DNA of 43,085 nucleotides from Dethiobacter sp. (GTDB lineage Bacteria > Bacillota > Dethiobacteria > Dethiobacterales > Dethiobacteraceae): contig DYEY01000009.1 in NCBI GenBank assembly GCA_020725465.1, positions 1-43,085 on the forward strand, read 5' to 3'. This document shows, piece after piece, positions 22,937 to 31,740 of the stretch. A model generated the notes under the pieces. That model was given only the letters and a program-made list of their open reading frames with translations, made no database searches and had not been told where the DNA came from. Made by a program: the position numbers and the translations under genes. The first letter of the stretch is position 1; the number at the start of each line of letters is the position of its first letter.

Positions 22937-24076
22937 TTAAATCAACTCCTTTATCCTCACCAGTATCTCCTGTGGTGTGATTAACTCGCCGTCAAAACGG
23001 TTAGCCCCCGCCACTTCGGCCCTGCCTTTGACCGCCCTCTCCACTTCGGCAATCAGCTGGCCCATGTTCATCTCCGGCACCAGGAGGGTCCGGGCGCTAC
23101 GGGTTAGCGCTGCAATTTTCTCATACGGGAAAGGCCAGATGGTGGCGGTACGGAAAAATCCCACGGGCAGACCTTCTTCCCTGGCCAGCTTTACAGCCTG
23201 GCGGGCGGAACGGGCGCTGCAGCCATAGCAGACCACCGTCAAAACAGCATCTTCTGTCCCAAACTCTTCGGTGATTATGATTTCATCCCTGTGGTTTTCC
23301 ACTTTCTGGTGCAACCTGAGCAGCTGGTTCTTTACTCTTATCGGATCGGTGGTGGGGAAACCCTGTTCATCATGAAAGAGGCCGGTGATATTAAAAAAGT
23401 GGCCGTCACCGAAAGAGGCCAGGGGTGATACTTCTCTGTCATCGGCGTAAGGCTTGTAGTCCACGCCGTCAGCCGGCCGTTCGCGGTTCACGATTTCCAG
23501 GCTTTCCGGCGCCGGGACAATTATGTTCTCCCTCATATGCCCCACTATTTCGTCGAGCAGGATGATTACCGGCTGCCTGAGTTTTTCGCTAAGGTTAAAG
23601 GCTTTGACCGTCAGATCGAAAGTTTCCCTTACCGAAGAAGGCGAGAAGGCAATAACCGGGTGGTCACCATGAGTACCCCAGCGGGCCTGCATCACATCGC
23701 CCTGGGCCGGAGCCGTGGCCACACCGGTGCTTGGGCCAAGGCGCTGGACGTTGACTATGACACAGGGAATCTCGGCCATAATGGCATAACCGATATTTTC
23801 CTGTTTCAGAGAAAAACCCGGGCCACTGGTAGCGGTGAATGCTTTCGCGCCGCCGATGGCCGCCCCGATTACTGCTGCCATGCCGCCTATTTCATCTTCC
23901 ATCTGGATAAACCTGCCGCCTGTCTCGGGAAGCCGGCGGGCAGCGATTTCAGCTATCTCGGTGGAAGGGGTTATGGGATAGCCGGCATAAAAATTGGCAC
24001 CGGCGGCTATCGCTCCCTCGGCACAGGCTTCGTTACCCTGCATTAACCTGCTCTCTGGTTTCTTTTGCAAAATCAT
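22937..24076 (-). CDS. korA: 2-oxoacid:ferredoxin oxidoreductase alpha subunit
   Basis: 379 residues. LMQGNEACAEGAIAAGANFYAGYPITPSTEIAE opens the pyrimidine-binding domain (described here in two parts of that motif), and TATSGPGFSLKQENIGYA follows. The C-terminal part has CYGCSARSA and the TIWPFP segment. The ATG at 24076 has GGAGG four bases away; an ATG at 24043 (MQGNEA) is a reasonable alternative, with less overlap with korD. Forms the catalytic unit with KorB. Confidence 0.93.
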   Translation of the reverse strand: MILQKKPESRLMQGNEACAEGAIAAGANFYAGYPITPSTEIAEIAARRLPETGGRFIQMEDEIGGMAAVIGAAIGGAKAFTATSGPGFSLKQENIGYAIMAEIPCVIVNVQRLGPSTGVATAPAQGDVMQARWGTHGDHPVIAFSPSSVRETFDLTVKAFNLSEKLRQPVIILLDEIVGHMRENIIVPAPESLEIVNRERPADGVDYKPYADDREVSPLASFGDGHFFNITGLFHDEQGFPTTDPIRVKNQLLRLHQKVENHRDEIIITEEFGTEDAVLTVVCYGCSARSARQAVKLAREEGLPVGFFRTATIWPFPYEKIAALTRSARTLLVPEMNMGQLIAEVERAVKGRAEVAGANRFDGELITPQEILVRIKELI

Positions 24077-24293
24077 CTTGCCTCCATAAATGAATCGCAA
24101 AGTCAGGACAATAAATTTCACACTTGTTGCAGCCGATGCAATTCTCCGGATTCCTGGCATAAGCCTTGCCGTCCTCGTTCATCGCCAACACTTCCTTGGG
24201 GCAAAAACCCACACAGATACCGCAACCCTTACACCACTCGTTCTTAATGGTTACTTCCACCGGTTTTTTCATTTTAGCCAAAGTTGCCACCAT
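24033..24293 (-). CDS. korD: 2-oxoacid oxidoreductase ferredoxin-type subunit
   Basis: 86 residues with two [4Fe-4S] motifs, CKGCGICVGFCP and CIGCNKCEIYCP. It is the electron-transfer subunit that passes electrons between the KorAB active site and ferredoxin. GGGAGGTG precedes the ATG. It begins 35 bases after the gntR stop, with no terminator between them, so gntR-korDABC is one operon. Confidence 0.94.
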   Translation of the reverse strand: MVATLAKMKKPVEVTIKNEWCKGCGICVGFCPKEVLAMNEDGKAYARNPENCIGCNKCEIYCPDFAIHLWRQDDFAKETREQVNAG

Positions 24294-24328
24294 TCCTGCA
24301 CCTCCCTTCCGGATTTTTTTAACGGAAA

Positions 24329-25291
24329 TTAATGTTTCAACCCTGAAATCTTTGATACCACCGCCCGGACCGAACCCAGGTCCAACGTTGTGTTAAAGAC
24401 AATTATTTCTTTATCACCGTTTACCAGGGCTTCTATTTCCTCGCCGCGGCCGGGGGATACAATAATAACATCGGAAGAATTTATCAGATCCTGTAGGGTG
24501 CCTTTATCATGGCTGCTGGTAAAATTCACCTGCAGGTTATCCAGGCCCGTCGATTTTAGGTTTCTGATAAATTTGTGATGGAACTCCTCGGAGAGCGCCA
24601 CCAGCCCAAACCGGGTATCGCCGGGGTGTCTGGCGATTTTGACGATACCTTCCAGGCAGGGCTTTACGGCAAAGCCGTGGACTTCTTTCTCCAGGTCGGC
24701 GGTCAAATCGCGCACTTCGTTAATGTGGCTGAAAGTGGTGAAAATGTACCTGGCATCCTTTATTAACTCTTCAACCCCAACATCCCTCAGCCTCAGTTCA
24801 TTAAGGGTCAGGGGACGGACGCTGAAATTGGCCATGTCAGCCAGCTCCCGGGAGAAAACCCTGGCCTGCTCTATATTGCACTCCACAAAAACCGCGTTAA
24901 TTTTCCGCAGGAATTCCTCCCGCTCCCGCACTTTCTCCAGAACCAGCGCTGTAAATTCAGTGGTACTCATTCCCGATTCCAGCGCCTCGTCCAGGCTGGT
25001 TTCTATCAGTCCGCATATTTTGTGTCTTACCCTTCGTTCGGACAGCTCCCTGTTTTCAGCTGTCACAAATGTGCCTTTGCCCTGGTGGGAGGTCAGCACT
25101 CCTTCCTGTTCCAATAACTTATAGGCAGAGCTTATGGTATTGCGGCTGGTGCGCAGCATCCTGGCCAGCTCCCTTTCCGTTGGCATTTTCTGGCCGGGCC
25201 TGATGCTTTTGTTTCTGATTTCCTGCTTGATCTGTTCTTTTATCTGGATATACAGCGGCACTCCGCTTTTTTTGTTTGTTTTAAGCTCCAT
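24329..25291 (-). CDS. GntR-family transcriptional regulator
   Basis: 320 residues. N-terminal winged helix-turn-helix (VPLYIQIKEQIKQEIRNKSI, ERELARMLRTSRNTISSAYK, GVLTSHQGKGTFV; residues about 11-80). The C-terminal effector domain (about 90-320) is not a classical FadR or UTRA domain that I recognise; it has alpha/beta character with ARYIFTTFSHINEV and SSDVIIVSPGRGEE. The start at 25291 (GGGGTGG upstream) is preferred over 25390 because promoter and operator at 25311-25340 lie between them. It probably represses itself and the kor genes, and perhaps the divergent ligase operon. Confidence 0.9.
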   Translation of the reverse strand: MELKTNKKSGVPLYIQIKEQIKQEIRNKSIRPGQKMPTERELARMLRTSRNTISSAYKLLEQEGVLTSHQGKGTFVTAENRELSERRVRHKICGLIETSLDEALESGMSTTEFTALVLEKVREREEFLRKINAVFVECNIEQARVFSRELADMANFSVRPLTLNELRLRDVGVEELIKDARYIFTTFSHINEVRDLTADLEKEVHGFAVKPCLEGIVKIARHPGDTRFGLVALSEEFHHKFIRNLKSTGLDNLQVNFTSSHDKGTLQDLINSSDVIIVSPGRGEEIEALVNGDKEIIVFNTTLDLGSVRAVVSKISGLKH

Positions 25292-25310
25292 TTCGCCACC
25301 CCATTGAGCC

Positions 25311-25340
25311 ATTATAAGCTGGCACCTTGGATTAGTCCAA
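25311..25340 (-). promoter_or_regulatory. gntR-kor promoter with overlapping GntR operator
   Basis: On the minus strand TTGGAC (25335-25340), an 18-base spacer and TATAAT (25311-25316). The -35 is part of the palindrome TTGGACTAATCCAA (25327-25340), so a bound regulator would block RNA polymerase. The transcript would start about 13 bases before the ATG at 25291. Confidence 0.7.
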
Positions 25341-25507
25341 TTTAATATTACCATATATTCCATCAGCCTGCTACCATTGTTTTTGGCCATTATTTCCTTC
25401 TACACAATTGATTAATGGTCTTATCTTTCTATATCTGGCTGTTTTGCTTTCAGGCTTATTATTTCAGGTACCCACTTCATACAAACAACCAGAGTGATTG
25501 CGCTCCT

Positions 25508-25533
25508 ATTGGACTCTGCCCAGTGAGTCCAAT
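25508..25533. promoter_or_regulatory. Perfect inverted repeat, second GntR-type operator candidate
   Basis: ATTGGACTC (25508-25516) and GAGTCCAAT (25525-25533) flank 8 bases. The half-sites TTGGA/TCCAA are those of the 14-bp palindrome in the gntR promoter. It lies about 230 bases upstream of the ligase gene. Apart from these sites and the AT-rich stretch near 25640-25670, I see no gene between 25292 and 25763. Confidence 0.6.
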
Positions 25534-25763
25534 CGTTTTCTGTGATCAAAATGGTGTCCGGGCGACTGGTGTTGCCGAAATCTGAAAGGAAAAACAGCGG
25601 CCTTCTTTGCTGTTCTGCCTGTGAAAAACGTTGCATAGTAATTAATCGAATATTATTAATATTTAAACAATTAGGCTTTATCAAAGGTTAGGGGGGTGCT
25701 GCCTAAGGAGTGGGTATTGAATCAGTGAGATTACAGGAGATTTATTTGAAAAGGAGGATAGAG

Positions 25764-27092
25764 ATGGCAAAAACATACCGCAAATACTGGGATGAAGAAC
25801 TGGAGACAGCGCCACGGGAGAAAATCAGGGCAATGCAGCTGGCTGCACTGAAAGAAATGCTGGACTTGGTTTACAACAACTCACCTTACTATAAAAAAAG
25901 TTTTGATGAGCACGGAGTGAGCCCGGCTGACTTGAAGACGTTGGAAGATTTGAAAAAATTCCCTTACATTAACAAGTATATTCTGCGCGAGCGCCAGCAA
26001 GCCGCACCTCCCTTCGGCGACCTGGTACCTGTTCCGGAGGAAGAATTGGTTTATATGTCAGCCTCAAGCGGTTCAACCGGTATACCTACCGCTTCACCGT
26101 TTACGCTGCAGGATTTTGAGGAGTGGCAGGATTATGAGGCCAGGCTGTTTTGGTCTTCGGGTATGAGGCCCTATGACCGCTATTGCCACGCTTTGCAGTT
26201 CACCCTTTTTGTGGGAGGGCCTGATGTTATCGGTGCACAAAAGGTCGGGGCTCTCTGTGTTTGGGCCGGCACCGTACCGTCGGAAAGGATGCTGGAAATT
26301 CTCAGGCAGTGGCAGATTACAGTGACCTGGACAACTCCCTCCTTCGCCTGGTACCTGGGTGAAACAGCAAAAGCACAAGGTATTGATCCCCAAAAAGACC
26401 TGTTTGTCAGGAAAATATTCGTGGCCGGAGAGCCCGGCGGGTCTATTCCCGAAACAAGGCAGAAAATTGAAGAGCTCTGGGGCGCCGATCTTTACGACTA
26501 TTACGGCCTGTCTGACATCTTCGGCGCCTGCGCCGGTATGTGTGAAGCCAAAGACGGCCTGCACTGGGCGGAAGACCATATCCTGATTGAAGTCATCAAC
26601 CCTGACACCGAAGAAGAGGTACCTGAAGGGGAGCGGGGTGAACTGGTGCTTACTTCCCTTAAAAAGCGCGGTCGCCCCCTGATAAGATTCCGGACCGGGG
26701 ACATTGTTTCCTATACCAGCGAAAAGTGCAGTTGCGGGCGCACTCACCTGCGCCTGCACGGTATCCACGGCCGGCTAGACGACATGCTGATTATCAGGGG
26801 AGTAAATGTTTTCCCCAGTGACATCGAAGTCGTAGTCCGTAAAAACCCTGATCTGAGTGGTGAATTCCGCCTGGTGATTACCGAGGAAAAGCACCTGGCC
26901 GTACTGACCGTGGAAGCGGAAAGGGCTCATGAGTACAGCGGTGATATCCGACAACTGCAGGAGAGGGTGATTACGGACTGCAACAAAATCCTCGGCATCA
27001 GGCCCAGGGTAAACATCCTTGAACCCGGTGCACTGCCAAGGGCCACCCATAAAGCAAAGCGCGTTTTTGATGAGCGCAAAAATAACCGTTAA
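25764..27092 (+). CDS. PaaK-like aryl/acyl-CoA ligase
   Basis: 442 residues, phenylacetate-CoA ligase type of the adenylate-forming superfamily. SASSGSTGIPT is the P-loop, YYGLSDIFG the A5 region, LIRFRTGDI the A7 region, CSCGRTHLRLHGIHGRLDDM the A8 hinge and IRGVNVFPSDIE the start of the C-terminal lid. It activates a carboxylic acid to its CoA thioester with ATP. The ATG at 25764 has AAGGAGG six bases upstream. It heads a rightward operon with a permease and a dehydratase-family enzyme. The acid could be aromatic or a hydroxy acid; not determined. Confidence 0.9.
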   Translation: MAKTYRKYWDEELETAPREKIRAMQLAALKEMLDLVYNNSPYYKKSFDEHGVSPADLKTLEDLKKFPYINKYILRERQQAAPPFGDLVPVPEEELVYMSASSGSTGIPTASPFTLQDFEEWQDYEARLFWSSGMRPYDRYCHALQFTLFVGGPDVIGAQKVGALCVWAGTVPSERMLEILRQWQITVTWTTPSFAWYLGETAKAQGIDPQKDLFVRKIFVAGEPGGSIPETRQKIEELWGADLYDYYGLSDIFGACAGMCEAKDGLHWAEDHILIEVINPDTEEEVPEGERGELVLTSLKKRGRPLIRFRTGDIVSYTSEKCSCGRTHLRLHGIHGRLDDMLIIRGVNVFPSDIEVVVRKNPDLSGEFRLVITEEKHLAVLTVEAERAHEYSGDIRQLQERVITDCNKILGIRPRVNILEPGALPRATHKAKRVFDERKNNR

Positions 27093-27131
27093 CTCCGGAG
27101 ACAAACACAAATCTGAAGAGGAGGAGATAGC

Positions 27132-28493
27132 ATGGCCAGGTACGCTTATCAGGGTAAGAGGGTTTATAACACGGAGCAGCCCTATATGCTGGGCAGGCTG
27201 AAACTGCGTATACCCTTTGTCCACTATCCTTTTGAGATACCAGACGCTGTTCAGGGAGCAATTCTTTGTGTCGTTCCGATGGGGATAACCGCAGCCATGA
27301 CCGATGTCCTCGGCATTCCTTTTGAAATCGCCATTGCCATGGTTATCTTAAACAACTTCATGTACCTGCTGCACACCCACTTCGGTGACCCGGCAGTAGC
27401 CGGGTGGATCACCCCCGGTATTCCTCTGTATGTAGCTTTTCTGACAACATTTGAACCCGGCCTGGCCCGTATTCACGCCATGATTGCCCTGCAGATGACT
27501 GTAGGAGTAATCTTTCTCTTGCTGGGCGTGACAGGAACGGCGGATCGCTTTGTCAAAGCTGTACCCACCAGCATGAAAGCGGGCATCCTGCTTGGCGCCG
27601 GTATAGCATCCCTGATTGGCGAGTTCAGAGCGGGCGGGCGTGTCATGACCTTCCCGGTTTCAATTATGTTCGGTTTGTTTGTCTCTTTTTTCATGCTGTT
27701 TTCATCTTCGACACAGGAATTGCGTAAGCGTTATTCATTTTTCAGGTATGTGGCCCAGTACGGCATAGCAATACCCTTCTTTATTTCCTACGTCCTTGGC
27801 ATAGTAATCGGCGAAATCAAGAAGCCGGTTATTGCCTGGAGTCTGACCGGTATGCCCCTGCGGGACATGGTGGCCAGCCTTTCCGTTTTCAGCGTCGGCT
27901 TCCCCGCCTTCAGCTATTTTATGGCGGCGCTCCCCCTGGCTATAGCAGCCTATATCATTGCTTTCGGCGACACCCTGGTTGCCGCCAGTCTGCTTAAAGC
28001 TGCTGATGAAAAGCGCCAGGATGAGAAAATTGTCTGGGAGCCCAACCGGAACCATGTTATTACTTCCATCCGCAACTTGGTAGAGTCGTTCTTCTTCTGT
28101 TACCTGCCTCTGGCCGGGCCGCAGTGGGCAGGCGGCCAGGCCCTGGTTGTCAACCGTTACATGAACGCCACGCCGGAAGAGGAGGAAACCTACTTCGGTG
28201 GCGCCACCTCCATCTTTTGGGGCATGAGTATTGCCCTGCTGCTGGGCCCGATGGTAACCTTTTTCCGGCCGGGCCTGGCGATTGGTCTTTCACTGACATT
28301 GCTCCTGCAGGGTTACCTCTGCGGTTACCTGGCCATGAGTATGGTAGAGAATAACCTGCAAAGAGGGATCGCCACCGTGATGGGGGCGGTGATTGCCACC
28401 CAGGGCGCCGCCTGGGGTCTTGGGGTAGGTCTGGGGTTGTACCTCTTGCTTGAGCACCCCTGGATCAAAGGTGATCAGGATGTGAAAAAGTAA
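27132..28493 (+). CDS. Multispanning permease (NCS2-like)
   Basis: 453 residues with about 11-12 hydrophobic helices, for example IPDAVQGAILCVVPMGITAA, RIHAMIALQMTVGVIFLLLG and GIATVMGAVIATQGAAWGLG. The helix pattern and Gly-rich mid-protein segments suggest an APC-superfamily (NCS2-like) solute carrier; I am not certain of the family. GAGGAGG precedes the ATG. Position between a CoA ligase and a CoA-ester enzyme suggests it imports the acid that the ligase activates. Confidence 0.8.
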   Translation: MARYAYQGKRVYNTEQPYMLGRLKLRIPFVHYPFEIPDAVQGAILCVVPMGITAAMTDVLGIPFEIAIAMVILNNFMYLLHTHFGDPAVAGWITPGIPLYVAFLTTFEPGLARIHAMIALQMTVGVIFLLLGVTGTADRFVKAVPTSMKAGILLGAGIASLIGEFRAGGRVMTFPVSIMFGLFVSFFMLFSSSTQELRKRYSFFRYVAQYGIAIPFFISYVLGIVIGEIKKPVIAWSLTGMPLRDMVASLSVFSVGFPAFSYFMAALPLAIAAYIIAFGDTLVAASLLKAADEKRQDEKIVWEPNRNHVITSIRNLVESFFFCYLPLAGPQWAGGQALVVNRYMNATPEEEETYFGGATSIFWGMSIALLLGPMVTFFRPGLAIGLSLTLLLQGYLCGYLAMSMVENNLQRGIATVMGAVIATQGAAWGLGVGLGLYLLLEHPWIKGDQDVKK

Positions 28494-28540
28494 AATTAAA
28501 TACAGTTTAATATCAGGTTAAGGCAGGGATTCAGTCAGAA

Positions 28541-28732
28541 ATGTTGAAAAGTTCTGGTAAAGTCATACCGGATGAATTACTGTATTTTCTTGTGCTGGGC
28601 GGGGCTGTTGTTTTATCAGCCTGGCTTACAGCTGAGATGTCCAGACGTAAAGTCAGTATCGGCCTCAAAAGGTTTATCGTCTCAACAACAGGCATCCTGA
28701 CGGTTCTTTTGGTGCGGTTACTCATCAAATAG
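28541..28732 (+). CDS. Two-helix small membrane protein
   Basis: 63 residues with hydrophobic segments at about 13-30 and 42-61 separated by a basic turn (EMSRRKVSIGLKR). It lies between the permease and the dehydratase-family gene in the same direction, 17 bases before the latter. The ribosome-binding site (AGGCAGGG) is weak and distant, so its reality is less certain than its neighbours'. It could be an accessory subunit of the permease. Confidence 0.5.
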   Translation: MLKSSGKVIPDELLYFLVLGGAVVLSAWLTAEMSRRKVSIGLKRFIVSTTGILTVLLVRLLIK

Positions 28733-28749
28733 CAGAGGAGGCGGTTCAG

Positions 28750-30207
28750 GTGGTTGTCAGAACAAGGCAGGAATACCTGTCATCTTTAAAGGAAATGCGG
28801 CCAAATATCTATAAGTTTGGCGAACTGATACGGGATGTCACCACACACCCCGCTACCAGGCGCACTGTGGAAAGCCACGCGCGCGCGTTCGACGCGGCAC
28901 AGGATCCCCAGAGGGAGAAGATTTTTACCACAATTTCTTCTTTCAGCGGAGAGAAAATAATGCGCTTTACCAGCCTGATGACCACCAAAGAAGAGGTTAC
29001 AGCCAACCCGCTGATGAAGCGCCAGTGTTACCGTCAGACCGGGACATGCACCGGCGGCCTGTGTGTCGGCTGGAACGCGCTCAATACCATGTGGGCTGTA
29101 ACACATGACATGGACAAAGAATACGGGACTGATTACCAGGAGCGGCTGAAAAAATGGATTTTGCACTGCCAGGAGAACAGCCTGGTGGTGGCGGGTGCCC
29201 TTACCGACGCCAAGGGCGACCGCAGCAAACCTCCTTCCCGGCAGGCCAACCCGGACAGCTTCGTGCATATTGTGGAGCGCCGTCCCGGCGGTATCGTTGT
29301 CAGAGGAGCCAAACTGATGATTTGCGGCGCTGCCGCCAGCAACGAGATTTTCGTTCTCCCCGGCAGCGGGTACCGCGAACCGGACAAAGACTTTGCCGTC
29401 GCTTTTGTTGTACCCAGAGATATTGAAGGGCTGACCCTGGTGGAATGCCGCCGTCCCAGTGACAGCCGCGATCTGGAGGAAGGGTTCGACTCTCCCCTGG
29501 AGACAGGCATCACCCAGTCTTACCTGCTCTTTGACAACGTATTTGTCCCCAATGAAAGGGTATTTATGGCAGGCGAATTCAGGCACACCGGCAATATTAT
29601 CAGATATTTCACAGCCAACTACCGCGCCTGTATCGGCGCCTGCGTCACCGGGCAGGGGGATATTATGATCGGGGCGGCGGTCCTGATGGCCAGGGCCAAC
29701 GGTCTGTCGGCAAAACTGTTCCGTGACAAGATTATCCAGATGTCCGTCAATAACGAGACCACCTTCGGTGTGGGTTTGGGCGCCATTGCCATGGGCTACC
29801 GTCACCCCTCCGGTGTCTGGTTTGCCGATGATTTGCTGGCCCATGCCAACAAAATCCATGTGGCCACTCTGCCTTATGAAGTCAAAAGGTTGCTCCAGGA
29901 AATTGGCGGCGGAATTGTGGAAACGGGTTGCTTCCCATCTTACAAAGACTTTAACCATGAAGATTACGGCTCGTTCGTCCAGGCCTGCATCAAGGCCGGC
30001 GAGGTATCGGCTGAAACCAGGGCCAGGGCTGCACGGCTGGCGGAGTGGCTGACCATCGGCGGAGGTGTGCCCGGCTGTATGCATGGAGGAGGCTCTCCTG
30101 ATGGCGCCCGCCTGGTGGTCAGGGCCAATACATCAATGGACCTTTATGCCAAAATGGCGGCAGACCTGGCAGGAATCACTGAGGAGGTAAAGGAGCCGGA
30201 GGCATAA
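28750..30207 (+). CDS. 4-Hydroxybutyryl-CoA dehydratase-family flavoprotein with altered cluster ligands
   Basis: 485 residues, full length for the HpaB/AbfD family (acyl-CoA dehydrogenase fold). Family segments include AGALTDAKGDRSKPPSRQ and VPNERVFMAGE, and the C-terminal MHGGGSPDGARL. In 4-hydroxybutyryl-CoA dehydratase the [4Fe-4S] cluster is held by C99, C103, H292 and C299. Here hand alignment gives C105 and C298 for C103 and C299, C100 shifted by one residue from C99, and Y291 in place of the histidine, with an extra C294. It may act on another CoA ester or bind a different cluster. GTG start with GAGGAGG eight bases upstream. Confidence 0.85.
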   Translation: MVVRTRQEYLSSLKEMRPNIYKFGELIRDVTTHPATRRTVESHARAFDAAQDPQREKIFTTISSFSGEKIMRFTSLMTTKEEVTANPLMKRQCYRQTGTCTGGLCVGWNALNTMWAVTHDMDKEYGTDYQERLKKWILHCQENSLVVAGALTDAKGDRSKPPSRQANPDSFVHIVERRPGGIVVRGAKLMICGAAASNEIFVLPGSGYREPDKDFAVAFVVPRDIEGLTLVECRRPSDSRDLEEGFDSPLETGITQSYLLFDNVFVPNERVFMAGEFRHTGNIIRYFTANYRACIGACVTGQGDIMIGAAVLMARANGLSAKLFRDKIIQMSVNNETTFGVGLGAIAMGYRHPSGVWFADDLLAHANKIHVATLPYEVKRLLQEIGGGIVETGCFPSYKDFNHEDYGSFVQACIKAGEVSAETRARAARLAEWLTIGGGVPGCMHGGGSPDGARLVVRANTSMDLYAKMAADLAGITEEVKEPEA

Positions 30208-30250
30208 CAGCAGAGGAATGTTTAGTCCCGTGATGTTCCGCATCTAATAA

Positions 30251-30278
30251 ACCGGCGCTGTCTGGCGCCGGTTTTGTT
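30251..30278. terminator. Bidirectional terminator
   Basis: ACCGGCGC (30251-30258) and GCGCCGGT (30265-30272) with a 6-base loop, followed by TTTGTTATT on the plus strand and TTATTAG on the minus strand. It separates the dehydratase-family gene from the convergent amidase. Confidence 0.85.
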
Positions 30279-30327
30279 ATTGACCGGGAAATTTACCTAA
30301 AAATCACGGAGGCGTTTTTCTTGTTGC

Positions 30328-31740
30328 CTACAGGGGAGGACGGAAATGGTGCCAGGGATAACATGCCTCAAAAGCGGCGGAGGCCTTTAGCACTGTTAAT
30401 TCGTCAAAGCGCCTGCCGATAATCTGCAGGCCTACCGGCATCCCCACGCTGTCAAAGCCACAGGGGACGGAAGCCGCCGGCTGACCGGTAAAGTTAAACG
30501 GGTAGGTAAAAGCCATCCAGGACATGCTGTGCGCTTTTTTACCGTTTATCATAGGCGGGGCCAGGGGGCCGCCGGTGCCGGAAACAAATGCTGTAACCGC
30601 CGAAGTGGGAGTCAGCAGCAGGTCATAGCGCTCAAAAACCCTTCTTACTTTATCCCAAAGCTCCTCCCTTCTGAACTGGGCCCTGGCCAAGTCACGGTTG
30701 CTGACACTGTTCACGCGGTCGAGCATGGGCCGGAAAGCGGGATAAATCTTTTCCCGCCACTCTTCCAGCCTCTTCTCCAGGGCGGTGACAATTTCAGTAA
30801 CAACGATTTTCTGCAGGTCGCTTACCAAGTCCGGCAGAACCACACCTGTTTCCTCAACCCGGCAACCCAGTTCCCGGAAGGCAAAGGCCGCCGACCTGAC
30901 AGCGGCACTTACCTCCGGTTCCACCGAGGCGTAGCCCAGGTTTGCGCTATAGGCAACCCTGAGGTCTTTTATGCTTTCTCCCAGAGTCTGCAGATAACCC
31001 GCAGCCGGGGCGGGAAGGCTCATACGGTCCCGTTCATCGGGTCCCGCCATTACTTCCAGCATCAGGGCGGCATCGGCCACCGTCCTGGTAATAGGGCCCT
31101 CATGAGACAGGGTTTCCATCCCCGGCAGGCGCGGATAGGAAGGCACCCGCCCGAATGAGGGCTTCAGCCCGAATACACCGCAAAGGCTGGCCGGGATACG
31201 GATAGAGCCACCGGCATCATTGCCGGTGGCCAGGGGGCAGAGACCTGCCGCCACAGCCGCGGCCGCACCTCCGCTGGAGCCACCCGGCGTACGGGTTATG
31301 TCCCATGGATTAAAGGTCGGGCCAAAAACAAGATTATCGGTAACGCAAACCAGGCCGAACTCCGGCATATTAGTCTTACCAAGCACAATGGCGCCGGCTT
31401 TTTTCAGGCGCTCCACCAGCACCGCGTCCTCCTCCGGCACAAAATTTTCATAGAGGCGCGAGCCGAATGTGGTCCTGATACCCTTTGTAAAAACATTATC
31501 CTTAACCAGTACCGGCACACCGTGCAGCGGGCCGGTTGTCAGGCCGCTCAAAACCGCGGCTTCCGCCCACCTTGCCGCCTGCACAGCCTCATCCGCCGCC
31601 AGGGTTACCACGGCGTTTAAGGCAGGGTTTACCGCCCCGATCCGCTCTAAATGCGCCTCAACCACCTCTACCGGTGAGACCGTTTTTTCCCTGACCAGGC
31701 CGGCCAGTTCCGTGGCGCTAAGCCAGCACAGCTCTGACAT
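30328..31740 (-). CDS. Amidase-signature family hydrolase
   Basis: 470 residues. The Ser-cisSer-Lys triad is K80 (VLVKDN), S155 (TPGGSSGG) and S179 (NDAGGSIRIPA). Related to GatA, but no gatB or gatC is adjacent and the C-terminus is that of general amidases, so hydrolysis of a small amide is more likely than tRNA amidation. AGGGGTG precedes the ATG. It is a single gene transcribed towards the catabolic operon; it could release the carboxylate that the ligase uses, which is speculative. Confidence 0.9.
   Translation of the reverse strand: MSELCWLSATELAGLVREKTVSPVEVVEAHLERIGAVNPALNAVVTLAADEAVQAARWAEAAVLSGLTTGPLHGVPVLVKDNVFTKGIRTTFGSRLYENFVPEEDAVLVERLKKAGAIVLGKTNMPEFGLVCVTDNLVFGPTFNPWDITRTPGGSSGGAAAAVAAGLCPLATGNDAGGSIRIPASLCGVFGLKPSFGRVPSYPRLPGMETLSHEGPITRTVADAALMLEVMAGPDERDRMSLPAPAAGYLQTLGESIKDLRVAYSANLGYASVEPEVSAAVRSAAFAFRELGCRVEETGVVLPDLVSDLQKIVVTEIVTALEKRLEEWREKIYPAFRPMLDRVNSVSNRDLARAQFRREELWDKVRRVFERYDLLLTPTSAVTAFVSGTGGPLAPPMINGKKAHSMSWMAFTYPFNFTGQPAASVPCGFDSVGMPVGLQIIGRRFDELTVLKASAAFEACYPWHHFRPPL

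Noticed and set aside
25620-25650. Sigma-54 promoter before the ligase operon
   Set aside because: A TTGCAT is present but no GG at the -24 position, and no enhancer-binding protein gene is near.
25421-25684. 87-codon minus-strand frame between gntR and the ligase
   Set aside because: It covers the regulatory palindrome and has no convincing ribosome-binding site or domain.
26094-26768. 224-codon minus-strand frame
   Set aside because: Shadow of the PaaK-like ligase gene.
28786-30084. 432-codon open frame on the minus strand
   Set aside because: It lies entirely antisense to the dehydratase-family gene, which has clear family motifs and a good start; long antisense frames are common in GC-rich genes.
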